This document shows, piece by piece, positions 7,917 to 15,890 of a stretch of 64,000 nucleotides of DNA. The position numbers were made by a program, and so were the translations under genes. Positions within the stretch are counted from its first letter, which is position 1. Every line of letters starts with the position of its first letter. Under the pieces are notes generated by a model. The model was given only the letters and a program-made list of their open reading frames with translations, was not told where the DNA came from and did no database searches. Origin of the DNA: Streptomyces sp. f51 (GTDB lineage: Bacteria; Actinomycetota; Actinomycetes; Streptomycetales; Streptomycetaceae). The stretch spans positions 5,489,001 to 5,553,000 of the forward strand of contig NZ_CP149798.1 of assembly GCF_037940415.1 (NCBI RefSeq). The letters are read 5' to 3'.

Positions 7917-9052
7917 TGAACGACTCTTCCTGGGGAGCGCCGCCACAAGCCGGGTACTGGGGGCCGTCCGAGCAGGGGCCTGCCCAGGGGGCGGCCCCGG
8001 CGGGTCCCACGTACGATGCGCATGACGCGCAGCACACTCGGCCCATGCCCACCGCGCCCGACGTACCCGCACATGGCGGAGACCAGGATGACGACAGGGG
8101 GGCCGCTCGGCTGAGCGGCCCCTCGGTCCGCAACGACTCGCCGGCGGTTCCCTACGGGGTTTCGCCGCACTACCCGCAGAGCCCGCAGGAGCCCATGCCC
8201 AGCACCGCACCCGAGCCCGCCCCCGCACCGCAGAAGAAGAGTGCGGGCCGCGACCTGGGCGCGGCCATAGGAGTGGGCGTCGGTCTCGGCGCGGTGATCG
8301 TCGCGTCGCTGTTCGTCGTCAAGGCCGTCTTCGTGGGCGTGGTGGCGGTCGCCGTGGTGGTGGGGCTCTGGGAGCTCACCTCGCGGCTGGAGGAGCGCAA
8401 GGGCATCAAGGCGCCCCTCGTCCCGCTCGCGGTCGGCGGGGCCGCCATGGTCGTCGCCGGATACGTGCGCGGCGCCGAGGGTGCCTGGGTGGCCATGGCG
8501 CTCACCGCGCTCGCCGTCCTGGTCTGGCGGATGACGGAACCGCCCGAGGGCTATCTCAAGGACGTCACGGCGGGGGTCTTCGCGGCCTTCTACGTGCCGT
8601 TCCTGGCGACCTTCGTGGCCATGATGCTCACGGCCGACGACGGCCCGAGCCGCGTGCTGACCTTCCTGCTCCTGACGGTCGTCAGCGACACCGGGGCGTA
8701 CGCCATCGGCTGGCGCTTCGGCAAGCACAAGCTGGCCCCGCGGATCAGCCCCGGAAAGACCCGCGAGGGTCTGTTCGGAGCGGTCTCGTTCGCGATGGTG
8801 GCGGGTGCGCTGTGCATGCAGTACCTGATCGACGACGGCACCTGGTGGCAGGGTCTGGTCCTCGGCCTCGCGGTCGCGGCCAGCGCCACGCTCGGTGACC
8901 TCGGCGAGTCCATGATCAAGCGGGACCTGGGCATCAAGGACATGGGCACGCTGCTGCCGGGCCACGGCGGCATCATGGACCGGCTGGACTCCCTGCTCCC
9001 GACGGCTCCGGTCGTCTGGCTGCTGCTGGTCCTCTTCGTCGGATCCGGCTGA
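7916..9052 (+). CDS. cdsA: Phosphatidate cytidylyltransferase (CDP-diglyceride synthase)
   Basis: Makes CDP-diacylglycerol from phosphatidate and CTP in the membrane, the branch point of phospholipid synthesis. The 378-aa product has an N-terminal proline-rich cytoplasmic extension of about 105 residues and then about eight hydrophobic helices. The C-terminal CDS signature reads LGDLGESMIKRDLGIKDMG then LLPGHGGIMDRLDSL. Ser/Asp residues of this motif bind the metal and phosphate. ATG 7916 overlaps the frr stop. Confidence 0.95.
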   Translation: MNDSSWGAPPQAGYWGPSEQGPAQGAAPAGPTYDAHDAQHTRPMPTAPDVPAHGGDQDDDRGAARLSGPSVRNDSPAVPYGVSPHYPQSPQEPMPSTAPEPAPAPQKKSAGRDLGAAIGVGVGLGAVIVASLFVVKAVFVGVVAVAVVVGLWELTSRLEERKGIKAPLVPLAVGGAAMVVAGYVRGAEGAWVAMALTALAVLVWRMTEPPEGYLKDVTAGVFAAFYVPFLATFVAMMLTADDGPSRVLTFLLLTVVSDTGAYAIGWRFGKHKLAPRISPGKTREGLFGAVSFAMVAGALCMQYLIDDGTWWQGLVLGLAVAASATLGDLGESMIKRDLGIKDMGTLLPGHGGIMDRLDSLLPTAPVVWLLLVLFVGSG

Positions 9053-9100
9053 TCGTTTTTCCGCACGCGCTTACGACCCTCGTATCCGCGAGGCACCGCC

Positions 9101-9169
9101 ACGACACCACCCCTTCGGGTCATCCGATCACCTCACCGTGATCCCCGTGACCCGGAGGGGTGGTGTCGT
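9101..9169. terminator. Large imperfect inverted repeat after cdsA
   Basis: Arms 9101-9122 and 9148-9169 pair over 22 positions with a single mismatch, around a 25-nt loop. It can act as a bidirectional terminator for cdsA and the convergent small genes. The right arm and loop lie inside the 3' end of the small minus-strand gene. Confidence 0.65.
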
Positions 9170-9383
9170 AGGTGCGGGGTCCGCCGCCCTGCCACTCCAC
9201 CCACTGCGGGTCGTCCAGGTGGTCCCACGCGTCGGGCAGGCCCGCGCGGCGCAGGAACTCGACCACGTCGGCGTCGCTGTGGGCGATGCCGGCGCTCCGC
9301 CCGCCGATCGTCACGCGACGGCCTCCGGCGGCGGCCGGGCGGCCGACGACGATGGGCGCGGTGGGGATGTGTTCGTGGTTCAC
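9120..9383 (-). CDS. Small hypothetical protein, coupled to DUF6233-like gene
   Basis: An 87-aa product beginning MNHEHIPTAPIVVG, with the basic turn GGRRVTIGGRSAGIAHSDAD and a Trp-rich C-terminal part (AWDHLDDPQWVEWQG). I do not recognise a fold. The GTG start (9383) overlaps the TGA of the upstream gene in a GTGA junction, so translation is coupled. Pairs like this, with a small partner after a DUF6233-type protein, are common in Streptomyces and I know no function. A long inverted repeat covers its 3' end. Confidence 0.65.
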   Translation of the reverse strand: MNHEHIPTAPIVVGRPAAAGGRRVTIGGRSAGIAHSDADVVEFLRRAGLPDAWDHLDDPQWVEWQGGGPRTYDTTPPGHGDHGEVIG

Positions 9384-9730
9384 AGGACACCCAGATCCGT
9401 GTCGGGGCGGCAGTACGGGCATGCCGTGACGCCGTCTTCGGTGATCGCCCGCAGGGCCTGCTCACGGGCGAGCGGCTTCGTGTTCTTCCCCGCCAGGCCG
9501 CAGTCGTCCGTGTGGACGGCGTCCGGGCCCGCGCTCGTACCGCCACCGGCCGCCCGGTGCATCGCGAGCTTCCAGCCGCGCGGCGCCGGGGGAGACGTAT
9601 GGGCCGCACGGGTGGCGGCGACCTCCTGGCGCTCCAGCTCGGCGATGGTGTCGTCGGTGCGGCGCAGTTGCCAGAGCAGCCAGGCGCGGACGCTGCGCAG
9701 GTGCTGTAGGCGGGACACTTTTTCGGACAC
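9380..9730 (-). CDS. DUF6233-like small protein
   Basis: 116 aa, starting at GTG 9730 (MSEKVSRLQHLRSVRAWLLW). The N-terminal half is a charged helix (LRRTDDTIAELERQEVAATR). The C-terminal half has VHTDDCGLAGKNTKPLAREQ followed by the Cys-rich end GVTACPYCRPDTDLGVL. The helix-His/Cys-CRPDTELGVL layout is what I remember of the DUF6233 family. The paired Cys residues (C in DDC, then CPYC) could bind a metal. The function is unknown. Confidence 0.65.
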   Translation of the reverse strand: MSEKVSRLQHLRSVRAWLLWQLRRTDDTIAELERQEVAATRAAHTSPPAPRGWKLAMHRAAGGGTSAGPDAVHTDDCGLAGKNTKPLAREQALRAITEDGVTACPYCRPDTDLGVL

Positions 9731-9915
9731 ATATTCGATTCTAGGCCCTGGTGGGAGGTCCCGACAGCATCCGGAGTGTGTCCGTTCTCCTTCCCGGAGG
9801 GGCGCCTCCCCCTGCTCCCCCCGGAGGAGACGCAGGTCACATCCGGGCCGGTCACATCCCGCCGGGCCGTTCCGTCATCCAGGTGTAGCCACGACAACGA
9901 CCCAGGGAGCGCACC

Positions 9916-10389
9916 ATGGAAGCTCGTCTCAGCCTCTTCGCCGACCCGGTGGCGGCCAAGGTCATGAAGCACATCGTCGCCGCGGGCAGGCCGCTCGCGG
10001 ACTCGACGCTGCCGCACGCGACCCAGGAACTGGTGAAGCTCCGAGCCAGCCAGATCAACGGCTGCGGGTTCTGCACCGACATGCACAGCAAGGACGCCGA
10101 GGCCGCGGGGGAGACCTCCGTGCGCCTCAACCTGGTCGCGGCCTGGAGGGAGGCGACCGTGTTCACCGACGCCGAGCGCGCCGCCCTGGAGCTGACGGAG
10201 CAGGCCACCCGGATCGCCGACGCGGCCGGTGGCGTCACCGACGAGTGCTGGGCGAACGCCGCCAAGCACTACGACGAGGCGCAGCTCGCCGCGCTGGTGT
10301 GCTGCATCGCGCTCATCAACGCCTTCAACCGCGCGAACGTGATGATCCAGCAGCCCGCGGGCGACTACCGGCCCGGCCAGTTCGCGTAA
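9916..10389 (+). CDS. Carboxymuconolactone decarboxylase / AhpD-fold protein
   Basis: Likely alkylhydroperoxidase-type antioxidant enzyme. The 157-aa helical protein carries the CxxC pair C50/C53 in INGCGFCTDMHSKDA with the nearby His, the proton-relay active site of AhpD-like proteins. The C-terminal half (AALVCCIALINAFNRANVM) matches the family core. ATG 9916 follows an AGGGAG site. A 10-bp direct repeat (9835-9844, 9850-9859) sits upstream and may be an operator. Confidence 0.85.
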   Translation: MEARLSLFADPVAAKVMKHIVAAGRPLADSTLPHATQELVKLRASQINGCGFCTDMHSKDAEAAGETSVRLNLVAAWREATVFTDAERAALELTEQATRIADAAGGVTDECWANAAKHYDEAQLAALVCCIALINAFNRANVMIQQPAGDYRPGQFA

Positions 10390-10560
10390 CCGGTGATACG
10401 TGCCCGGGCGGCCCGGCGGCATCGGCCGTTCGGGCCCGCCCGGGGCGCCCCGGTGGTCGCGGGAGCCGTGCGGGTGAATCCTCCGCTCGCCGATCGGTGG
10501 CCGGTGCGGCAGCGGGAAGGTCATCCGCGTACCGCACATGTCACGGGCAGGGAGCACCCG

Positions 10561-10881
10561 ATGCCGAAGTTCCTCATCCAGGCCCGCTACACGCCCGAGG
10601 GCGCGAAGGGCTTGCTCAAGGAAGGCGCGAGCGGCCGTCGCGCCGCCGTCGAACAGGTCGTCGCGGGCCTCGGCGGGAGTGTCGAGGCCATGTACTTCTC
10701 CTTCGGGGAGGACGACTTCGTGTGTGTCCTCGACTTCCCCGACGCGGTCTCCATGGCCGCCGTCAGTCTCAGCGTCAAGGCGAGCGGCGCGCTGCACACC
10801 CGGGCAACGCCGCTTCTCACCCCGGACGAGATCGACGAGGCGGCCCGGCGGCAGGTCTCCTTCCGCCCGCCGGGCGCGTAG
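10561..10881 (+). CDS. GYD domain-containing protein
   Basis: A small (106 aa) alpha-beta ferredoxin-like protein. MPKFLIQARYTPEGAKGLLK, then RRAAVEQVVAGLGGSVEAMYF and DDFVCVLDFPDAVSMAAVSL, match the GYD family. Its role is not known; it resembles stress-type dimeric barrels. ATG 10561 follows a GGGAG site. The frame is open further upstream but is unlike protein. It lies in the same direction as the AhpD-like gene. Confidence 0.8.
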   Translation: MPKFLIQARYTPEGAKGLLKEGASGRRAAVEQVVAGLGGSVEAMYFSFGEDDFVCVLDFPDAVSMAAVSLSVKASGALHTRATPLLTPDEIDEAARRQVSFRPPGA

Positions 10882-10909
10882 CGGGATCCGGCGGGACTCC
10901 GGGGCCCGG

Positions 10910-11491
10910 TCACGAGGCCACCGGACTCCGGCGTTCGATCAGGACGACGTCGCGCCAGGTGCCGTGACGCCGGCCGATGCGTTCGCGCGTGCCGATGACC
11001 CGGAATCCCGCGGCTCTGTGCAGGGCGAGGCTGCCGGTGTTCTCGGGGAAGACGCCCGACTGGATGGTCCAGATGCCCGCGGCCTCGGTCGAGGCGATGA
11101 AGGTGTCCAGGAGGGTGCGGCCGATGCCCCGGCCGCGCGCGTCCGGACGTACGTACACGGAGTGCTCGACGACACCGGCGTACGCGCGGCGGTCCGAGAC
11201 CCGCGCCGCGGCGACCCAGCCGAGCACGCTGCCGGGGGCGTCCGTGGCGTCCGGAGTCTTCAGAGTCTCCAAGGCGACATAGCGATGCTGCGAAACCTTG
11301 GCCCCGTCGAACTTCTCCCACGACGGAGCCGTGGTCTCGAAGGTGGAGTCGCCCTCCTCGATGTCGTGCCGGTAGATGGCCAGGACCTCGTCCGCGTGCT
11401 CGGCCGTCATCGGGGCGACGCGGATCCCGCCGGGACGGCAGCCGTCGGAACGGCCGCCCTGTCCAGGCGTCACGACTTCCTGCTTCGACAT
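10910..11491 (-). CDS. GNAT N-acetyltransferase (phosphinothricin/methionine sulfone acetyltransferase-like)
   Basis: 193 aa. Acetyl-CoA-dependent acetyltransferase of the Bar/Pat/MnaT group: MTAEHADEVLAIYRHDIEEG, STFETTAPSWEKF, VEHSVYVRPDARGRGIGRTL (the acetyl-CoA R-G-x-G-x-G/A loop), GVFPENTGSLALHRAAGFR and GTWRDVVLIER. The natural substrate is probably an amino acid or toxic analogue. ATG 11491 is used, but a purine-rich site directly abuts it, so the true start may be a little downstream. It is transcribed away from rlmN. Confidence 0.85.
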   Translation of the reverse strand: MSKQEVVTPGQGGRSDGCRPGGIRVAPMTAEHADEVLAIYRHDIEEGDSTFETTAPSWEKFDGAKVSQHRYVALETLKTPDATDAPGSVLGWVAAARVSDRRAYAGVVEHSVYVRPDARGRGIGRTLLDTFIASTEAAGIWTIQSGVFPENTGSLALHRAAGFRVIGTRERIGRRHGTWRDVVLIERRSPVAS

Positions 11492-11653
11492 CCTTCTATG
11501 TTGACGAATGCCGCCTCGAGACGCAACGTCTGTATCGACAGGTGTCAATGCGGTCTGGAACACGGGCAGATGGGACGGGCGTGGGTCCACGGAAGCGCCC
11601 CCAACCGGCACCGGCCCGGGCCGGTGCTGTTGATCTGCGACACTGGAAGGGTT

Positions 11654-12760
11654 ATGCCGAAGCCCGGAGAACTCACTTTTGTCGCGCCGCGCGGAGCCAA
11701 GAAGCCGCCGCGGCACCTTGCCGATCTCACGCCCGCCGAGCGCAAAGAGGCGGTTGCCGCGATCGGTGAGAAGCCGTTTCGTGCCAAGCAGCTCTCGCAG
11801 CACTACTTCGCCCGGTACGCGCACGACCCCGCCGAGTGGACGGACATCCCGGCCGCCTCGCGCGGCAAGCTCCAGGAAGCGCTGCTTCCCGAGCTGATGA
11901 CGGTCGTGCGGCACCTGTCGACCGACCAGGACACCACCCGCAAGACCCTGTGGCGGCTGTTCGACGGCACGCTCGTCGAGTCCGTGCTGATGCGCTACCC
12001 GGACCGGGTCACCATGTGCATCAGCTCGCAGGCCGGCTGCGGGATGAACTGCCCGTTCTGCGCCACCGGACAGGCGGGCCTCGACCGGAACCTGTCGACC
12101 GGCGAGATCGTGCACCAGATCGTCGACGGGATGCGCGCGCTGCGCGACGGCGAGATCCCCGGGGGCCCCGCGCGGCTGAGCAACATCGTCTTCATGGGGA
12201 TGGGCGAGCCGCTCGCCAACTACAAGCGGGTGGTCGGCGCGATCCGTGCCCTCACCGACCCGGAGCCGGACGGGCTGGGGCTGTCGCAGCGCGGTATCAC
12301 CGTCTCGACGGTCGGCCTGGTTCCCGCGATCAACCGGTTCTCGGACGAGGGCTTCAAGTGCCGGCTCGCGATCTCGCTGCACGCCCCGGACGACGAACTG
12401 CGCGACACCCTCGTCCCCGTGAACACGCGGTGGCAGGTGCGCGAGGTGCTGGACGCGGGCTGGGGGTACGCGGACAGGTCCGGGCGCCGTCTGTCCATCG
12501 AGTACGCCCTGATCCGCGACATCAACGACCAGGCGTGGCGTGGTGACCGGCTCGGACGGATGCTCAAGGGCAAGCCCGTGCATGTCAACCTCATCCCGCT
12601 GAACCCGACCCCGGGCTCGAAGTGGACCGCCTCGCGGCCCGAGGACGAGAAGGCGTTCGTCGAGGCCATCGCGGCCCACGGCGTCACCGTGACCGTCCGG
12701 GACACCCGGGGCCAGGAGATCGACGGAGCGTGTGGTCAGCTCGCCGCGACCGAGCGGTAG
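11654..12760 (+). CDS. rlmN: 23S rRNA (A2503-C2) methyltransferase RlmN
   Basis: Radical-SAM enzyme that methylates A2503 of 23S rRNA and A37 of some tRNAs. The 368-aa product has the cluster motif C129-x3-C133-x2-C136 (GCGMNCPFC), IVFMGMGEPLANY, GITVSTVGLVPAI and LAISLHAPDDELR. The C-terminal region has VNLIPLNPTPGSKW and VTVRDTRGQEIDGACGQLA, which includes the methyl-carrying Cys. ATG 11654 is the first codon that gives a family-like N-terminus. A TPP riboswitch follows about 100 nt downstream. Confidence 0.97.
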   Translation: MPKPGELTFVAPRGAKKPPRHLADLTPAERKEAVAAIGEKPFRAKQLSQHYFARYAHDPAEWTDIPAASRGKLQEALLPELMTVVRHLSTDQDTTRKTLWRLFDGTLVESVLMRYPDRVTMCISSQAGCGMNCPFCATGQAGLDRNLSTGEIVHQIVDGMRALRDGEIPGGPARLSNIVFMGMGEPLANYKRVVGAIRALTDPEPDGLGLSQRGITVSTVGLVPAINRFSDEGFKCRLAISLHAPDDELRDTLVPVNTRWQVREVLDAGWGYADRSGRRLSIEYALIRDINDQAWRGDRLGRMLKGKPVHVNLIPLNPTPGSKWTASRPEDEKAFVEAIAAHGVTVTVRDTRGQEIDGACGQLAATER

Positions 12761-12857
12761 GCTGAACCGAGTCGGTCCCCCGCCTGTCGCGGGGTCCGGC
12801 GCCGCCGCGGCCGGACGGTTCACCGTCCGGTGACGGCACCGTCCGACATCTTCATAT

Positions 12858-12951
12858 TCCGACAGGGGAGCGCCACAGCGCTGAGAGTGCGGGACAGACC
12901 GCAGACCCTCTGAACCTTGCCCAGGTCATTCTGGGTAGGAAGTTCGGTCGT
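12858..12951 (+). promoter_or_regulatory. TPP riboswitch (THI element)
   Basis: The conserved aptamer core is visible: GGGGAGCGCC, then GCGCTGAGAGTGCGG (the CTGAGAG box), then CGCAGACCCTCTGAACCT with the GAACCT element. The closing strand runs near 12930-12950. It senses thiamine pyrophosphate and sits upstream of a thiamine-type ABC operon. A terminator-like stem follows, consistent with control by transcription termination. Confidence 0.93.
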
Positions 12952-12966
12952 TACTCAAGCTGTTGC

Positions 12967-13003
12967 GCCCTGCCCGGGAACCGTCAGAGGTCCCGGGCAG
13001 GGC
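12967..13003 (+). terminator. Riboswitch expression-platform hairpin
   Basis: A perfect 13-bp stem (12967-12979 with 12991-13003) and an 11-nt loop, 16 nt after the TPP aptamer. A pyrimidine-rich run follows, and then the AGGAGG site of the first gene. It is the likely off-state terminator of the riboswitch. Confidence 0.7.
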
Positions 13004-13035
13004 CGCGTCTCTTCCTGGTCACCCAGGAGGAATCA

Positions 13036-14139
13036 GTGAGCATCACCACCACCGTCAGCGGCGGCAGAAGGTTCGCCGTCATGGCCGCCGGCCTCGGGCT
13101 CGTCGCCCTGCCCGCGCTGTCCGCGTGCGGCTCGTCCGGCGCCGCGGGCTCGGGCGACTCGAAGACGGTCACGCTGGTCAGCCATGACTCGTGGGCCGTG
13201 TCGAAGAGCGTCCTGGCGGACTTCGAGAAGCAGTCCGGCTACAAGGTCCGCGTCCTCAAGGACGGCGACGCGGGGCAGGCCGTGAACAAGGCCGTCCTGA
13301 CCAAGGACAACCCCCAGGGCGATGTCTTCTTCGGCGTCGACAACACCCTGCTCTCCCGCGCGCTCGACAACGGGATCTTCCAGCCGTACACGGCCAGGGG
13401 CACGGACCAGGTCGAGCCGGCGTACCGGATCGACCAGGACAAGCACCGGGTCACCCCCATCGACACGGGCGACATCTGCGTCAACTACGACAAGGCGTGG
13501 TTCGCCCGGCACAAGCTGACGCCGCCGCGGTCCTTCGACGACCTCGTCAAGCCCGCGTACAAGAACCTCCTCGTCACGGAGAACGCCGCCACCTCCTCGC
13601 CCGGCCTCGGCTTCCTGCTCGGGTCCGCCGCGCACTACGGCGACGGGGGCTGGGAGAGCTACTGGAAGAAGCTCAAGGCCAACGGCGTGAAGGTCGTGGA
13701 CGGCTGGGAGCAGGCGTACAACGACGAGTTCTCGGGGTCCGCGGGCGGCAAGAAGGCCAAGGCCGACCGGCCGCTCGTGGTCTCGTACGCCTCCTCGCCC
13801 CCCGCCGAGGTCATCTACGGCGACCCCAAGCCCGCCACCGCCCCCACCGGGGTCGCGGACGGCACCTGTTTCCGGCAGGTGGAGTACGCGGGTCTGCTCA
13901 GCCACGCCGCGAACGCCAAGGGCGGCAAGGCGTTCCTGGACTTCCTGCTCACCAAGGAGTTCCAGGAGGACATGCCGCTCAACATGTTCGTCTACCCGGT
14001 CCGTGAGGGCGCGCGGGTGCCCGCCGAGTTCACGCAGTACGGTCCGCAGGCCAAGGATCCCGAGACCCTGACGCCCGCGAAGATCGCCGCCGACCGCGAC
14101 CAGTGGGTCAAGTCGTGGACCTCGCTCGTACTGAAGTAG
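13036..14139 (+). CDS. thiB: Thiamine ABC transporter substrate-binding lipoprotein
   Basis: Extracellular capture protein for thiamine or a phosphate ester. The 367-aa product has a lipoprotein signal peptide with lipobox L-S-A-C (residues near 28-31) and a periplasmic-binding type II fold. VTLVSHDSWAVSKSVLADFE, GDVFFGVDNTLLSRAL, ENAATSSPGLGFLL and PLNMFVYPV are typical of ThiB. GTG 13036 follows AGGAGG. First of three genes behind the TPP riboswitch. The order SBP, fused permease, ATPase is that of thiBPQ. Confidence 0.9.
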   Translation: MSITTTVSGGRRFAVMAAGLGLVALPALSACGSSGAAGSGDSKTVTLVSHDSWAVSKSVLADFEKQSGYKVRVLKDGDAGQAVNKAVLTKDNPQGDVFFGVDNTLLSRALDNGIFQPYTARGTDQVEPAYRIDQDKHRVTPIDTGDICVNYDKAWFARHKLTPPRSFDDLVKPAYKNLLVTENAATSSPGLGFLLGSAAHYGDGGWESYWKKLKANGVKVVDGWEQAYNDEFSGSAGGKKAKADRPLVVSYASSPPAEVIYGDPKPATAPTGVADGTCFRQVEYAGLLSHAANAKGGKAFLDFLLTKEFQEDMPLNMFVYPVREGARVPAEFTQYGPQAKDPETLTPAKIAADRDQWVKSWTSLVLK

Positions 14140-15890
14140 CCGACGCGAAGGCGAAGGCCGGCCGGCCGGCGGGGTCCGGCGCACCGGCCGGGTCCGGCGC
14201 ACCGGCGGGGCCGGGCGGAGCCGCCGGGCGGCCCGGCGCCGGGCGGGCTCCGCGCCGGGACCGCGCGGGGAACGCGGCACGGTTCGCGCTCATGGCGCTG
14301 CCCGTCGCGTTCTTCGCGGTGTTCTTCGCCTATCCCGTCGCGGCGATCGTCTCGCGCGGCCTCCACGGGGACGGCGGCTGGCGGCTCGGCCGGATCTGGG
14401 AGGTCGCGACCCGGTCCGACATCCGGCACGTGCTGTGGTTCACCACCTGGCAGGCGCTCGCCTCGACGGCGCTCACGCTGCTGGTCGCGCTCCCCGGCGC
14501 GTATGTCTTCGCGCGCTTCGATTTCAGGGGCAAGCAGGTTCTGCGGGCCGTGGTGACGGTGCCCTTCGTGCTGCCGACCGTGGTCGTCGGCACCGCGTTC
14601 CTCGCGCTGGTCGGCCGCGGCGGACTGCTCGACGAACTGTGGGGCGTACGGCTGGACACCACGGTGTGGGCGATCCTGCTCGCGCACGTCTTCTTCAACT
14701 ACGCGGTCGTCGTACGGACCGTCGGCGGGCTCTGGTCGCAGCTCGACCCGCGCCAGGAGGACGCCGCGCGCATGCTCGGCGCCTCACGCCTCGCCGCCTG
14801 GCGCAAGGTGACGCTGCCGGCGCTCGGACCCGCCGTGGCCGCCGCCGCCCTCATGGTCTTCCTCTTCACCTTCACCTCGTTCGGTGTGGTGCAGATCCTC
14901 GGCGGCCCCACCTTCTCGACCCTGGAGGTCGAGATCTACCGGCAGACCTCCGAGATCTTCGACCTCACCACGGCGGCGGTCCTCACGATCGTCCAGTTCG
15001 TGGCGGTCGGCGCGATCCTCGCCGTGCACGCGGCGACCGTACGCCGACGGGAGACGGCCCTGCGCCTGGTCGCCCCCGGCACCACCGCGCGCCGCCCGCG
15101 CGGCGCCGGACAGTGGGCCCTGCTCGCGGGCGTGCTGGCGAGCATCGCGGTCCTGCTGGTGCTGCCGCTCGCCGTCCTCGTGCAGCGCTCCCTCGGCGCC
15201 CCCGGGTTCGGCTACTACCGGGCCCTGGCCCACGACGACGGAAGCGTCTTCCTCGTCGCCCCCATCGAGGCGGTCGGCAACTCGCTGGAGTACGCGCTCG
15301 CCGCCACCGCCATCGCCGTGCTCATCGGCGGCCTGGCCGCCGCCGCCCTCACCCGGCGGGCCGGGCGTCTGATGCGGGGCTTCGACGCGCTGCTGATGCT
15401 GCCGCTCGGCGTCTCCGCCGTGACGGTCGGCTTCGGATTCCTGATCGCCCTGGACAAGCCGCCGCTCGACCTGCGCGCGAGCTGGATCCTGGTGCCGCTG
15501 GCGCAGGCCCTGGTGGGCGTGCCCTTCGTCGTACGGACCATGCTGCCCGTGCTGCGCGCGGTGGACGGGCGGCTGCGGGAGGCCGCGGCCGTCCTCGGGG
15601 CGTCGCCCTGGCGGGTGTGGCGCGAGGTCGATCTGCCGATGGTGCGGCGCGCCCTGCTGATCGCGGCGGGCTTCGCCTTCGCCGTCTCGCTCGGGGAGTT
15701 CGGCGCCACCGTCTTCATCGCGCGGCCCGACAACCCGACGCTGCCGGTCGCCGTGGCCCGGCTGCTCGGACGGGCCGGCGATCTCAACTACGGCCAGGCG
15801 ATGGCCCTTTCGACGATCCTCATGGTGGTCTGCGCGGTGTCGCTGCTGCTGTTGGAGCGGGTACGGACCGACCGGACCGGGGAGTTCTAG
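14103..15890 (+). CDS. thiP: Thiamine ABC transporter permease (two-domain, ThiP-like)
   Basis: A 595-aa inner-membrane channel with about 12 helices: two fused MetI-like permease halves, as in ThiP. Each half has the EAA-type loop contacting the ATPase (EDAARMLGASRLAAWRKVTL in the first; REAAAVLGASPWRVWREVDL in the second). The N-terminus carries about 50 Gly/Ala/Pro/Arg-rich cytoplasmic residues with a repeated GSGAPA unit. The frame opens at GTG 14103, inside the 3' end of the upstream gene; GTG 14115 is an equal candidate. TAG at its end abuts the next ATG. Confidence 0.9.
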   Translation: MGQVVDLARTEVADAKAKAGRPAGSGAPAGSGAPAGPGGAAGRPGAGRAPRRDRAGNAARFALMALPVAFFAVFFAYPVAAIVSRGLHGDGGWRLGRIWEVATRSDIRHVLWFTTWQALASTALTLLVALPGAYVFARFDFRGKQVLRAVVTVPFVLPTVVVGTAFLALVGRGGLLDELWGVRLDTTVWAILLAHVFFNYAVVVRTVGGLWSQLDPRQEDAARMLGASRLAAWRKVTLPALGPAVAAAALMVFLFTFTSFGVVQILGGPTFSTLEVEIYRQTSEIFDLTTAAVLTIVQFVAVGAILAVHAATVRRRETALRLVAPGTTARRPRGAGQWALLAGVLASIAVLLVLPLAVLVQRSLGAPGFGYYRALAHDDGSVFLVAPIEAVGNSLEYALAATAIAVLIGGLAAAALTRRAGRLMRGFDALLMLPLGVSAVTVGFGFLIALDKPPLDLRASWILVPLAQALVGVPFVVRTMLPVLRAVDGRLREAAAVLGASPWRVWREVDLPMVRRALLIAAGFAFAVSLGEFGATVFIARPDNPTLPVAVARLLGRAGDLNYGQAMALSTILMVVCAVSLLLLERVRTDRTGEF

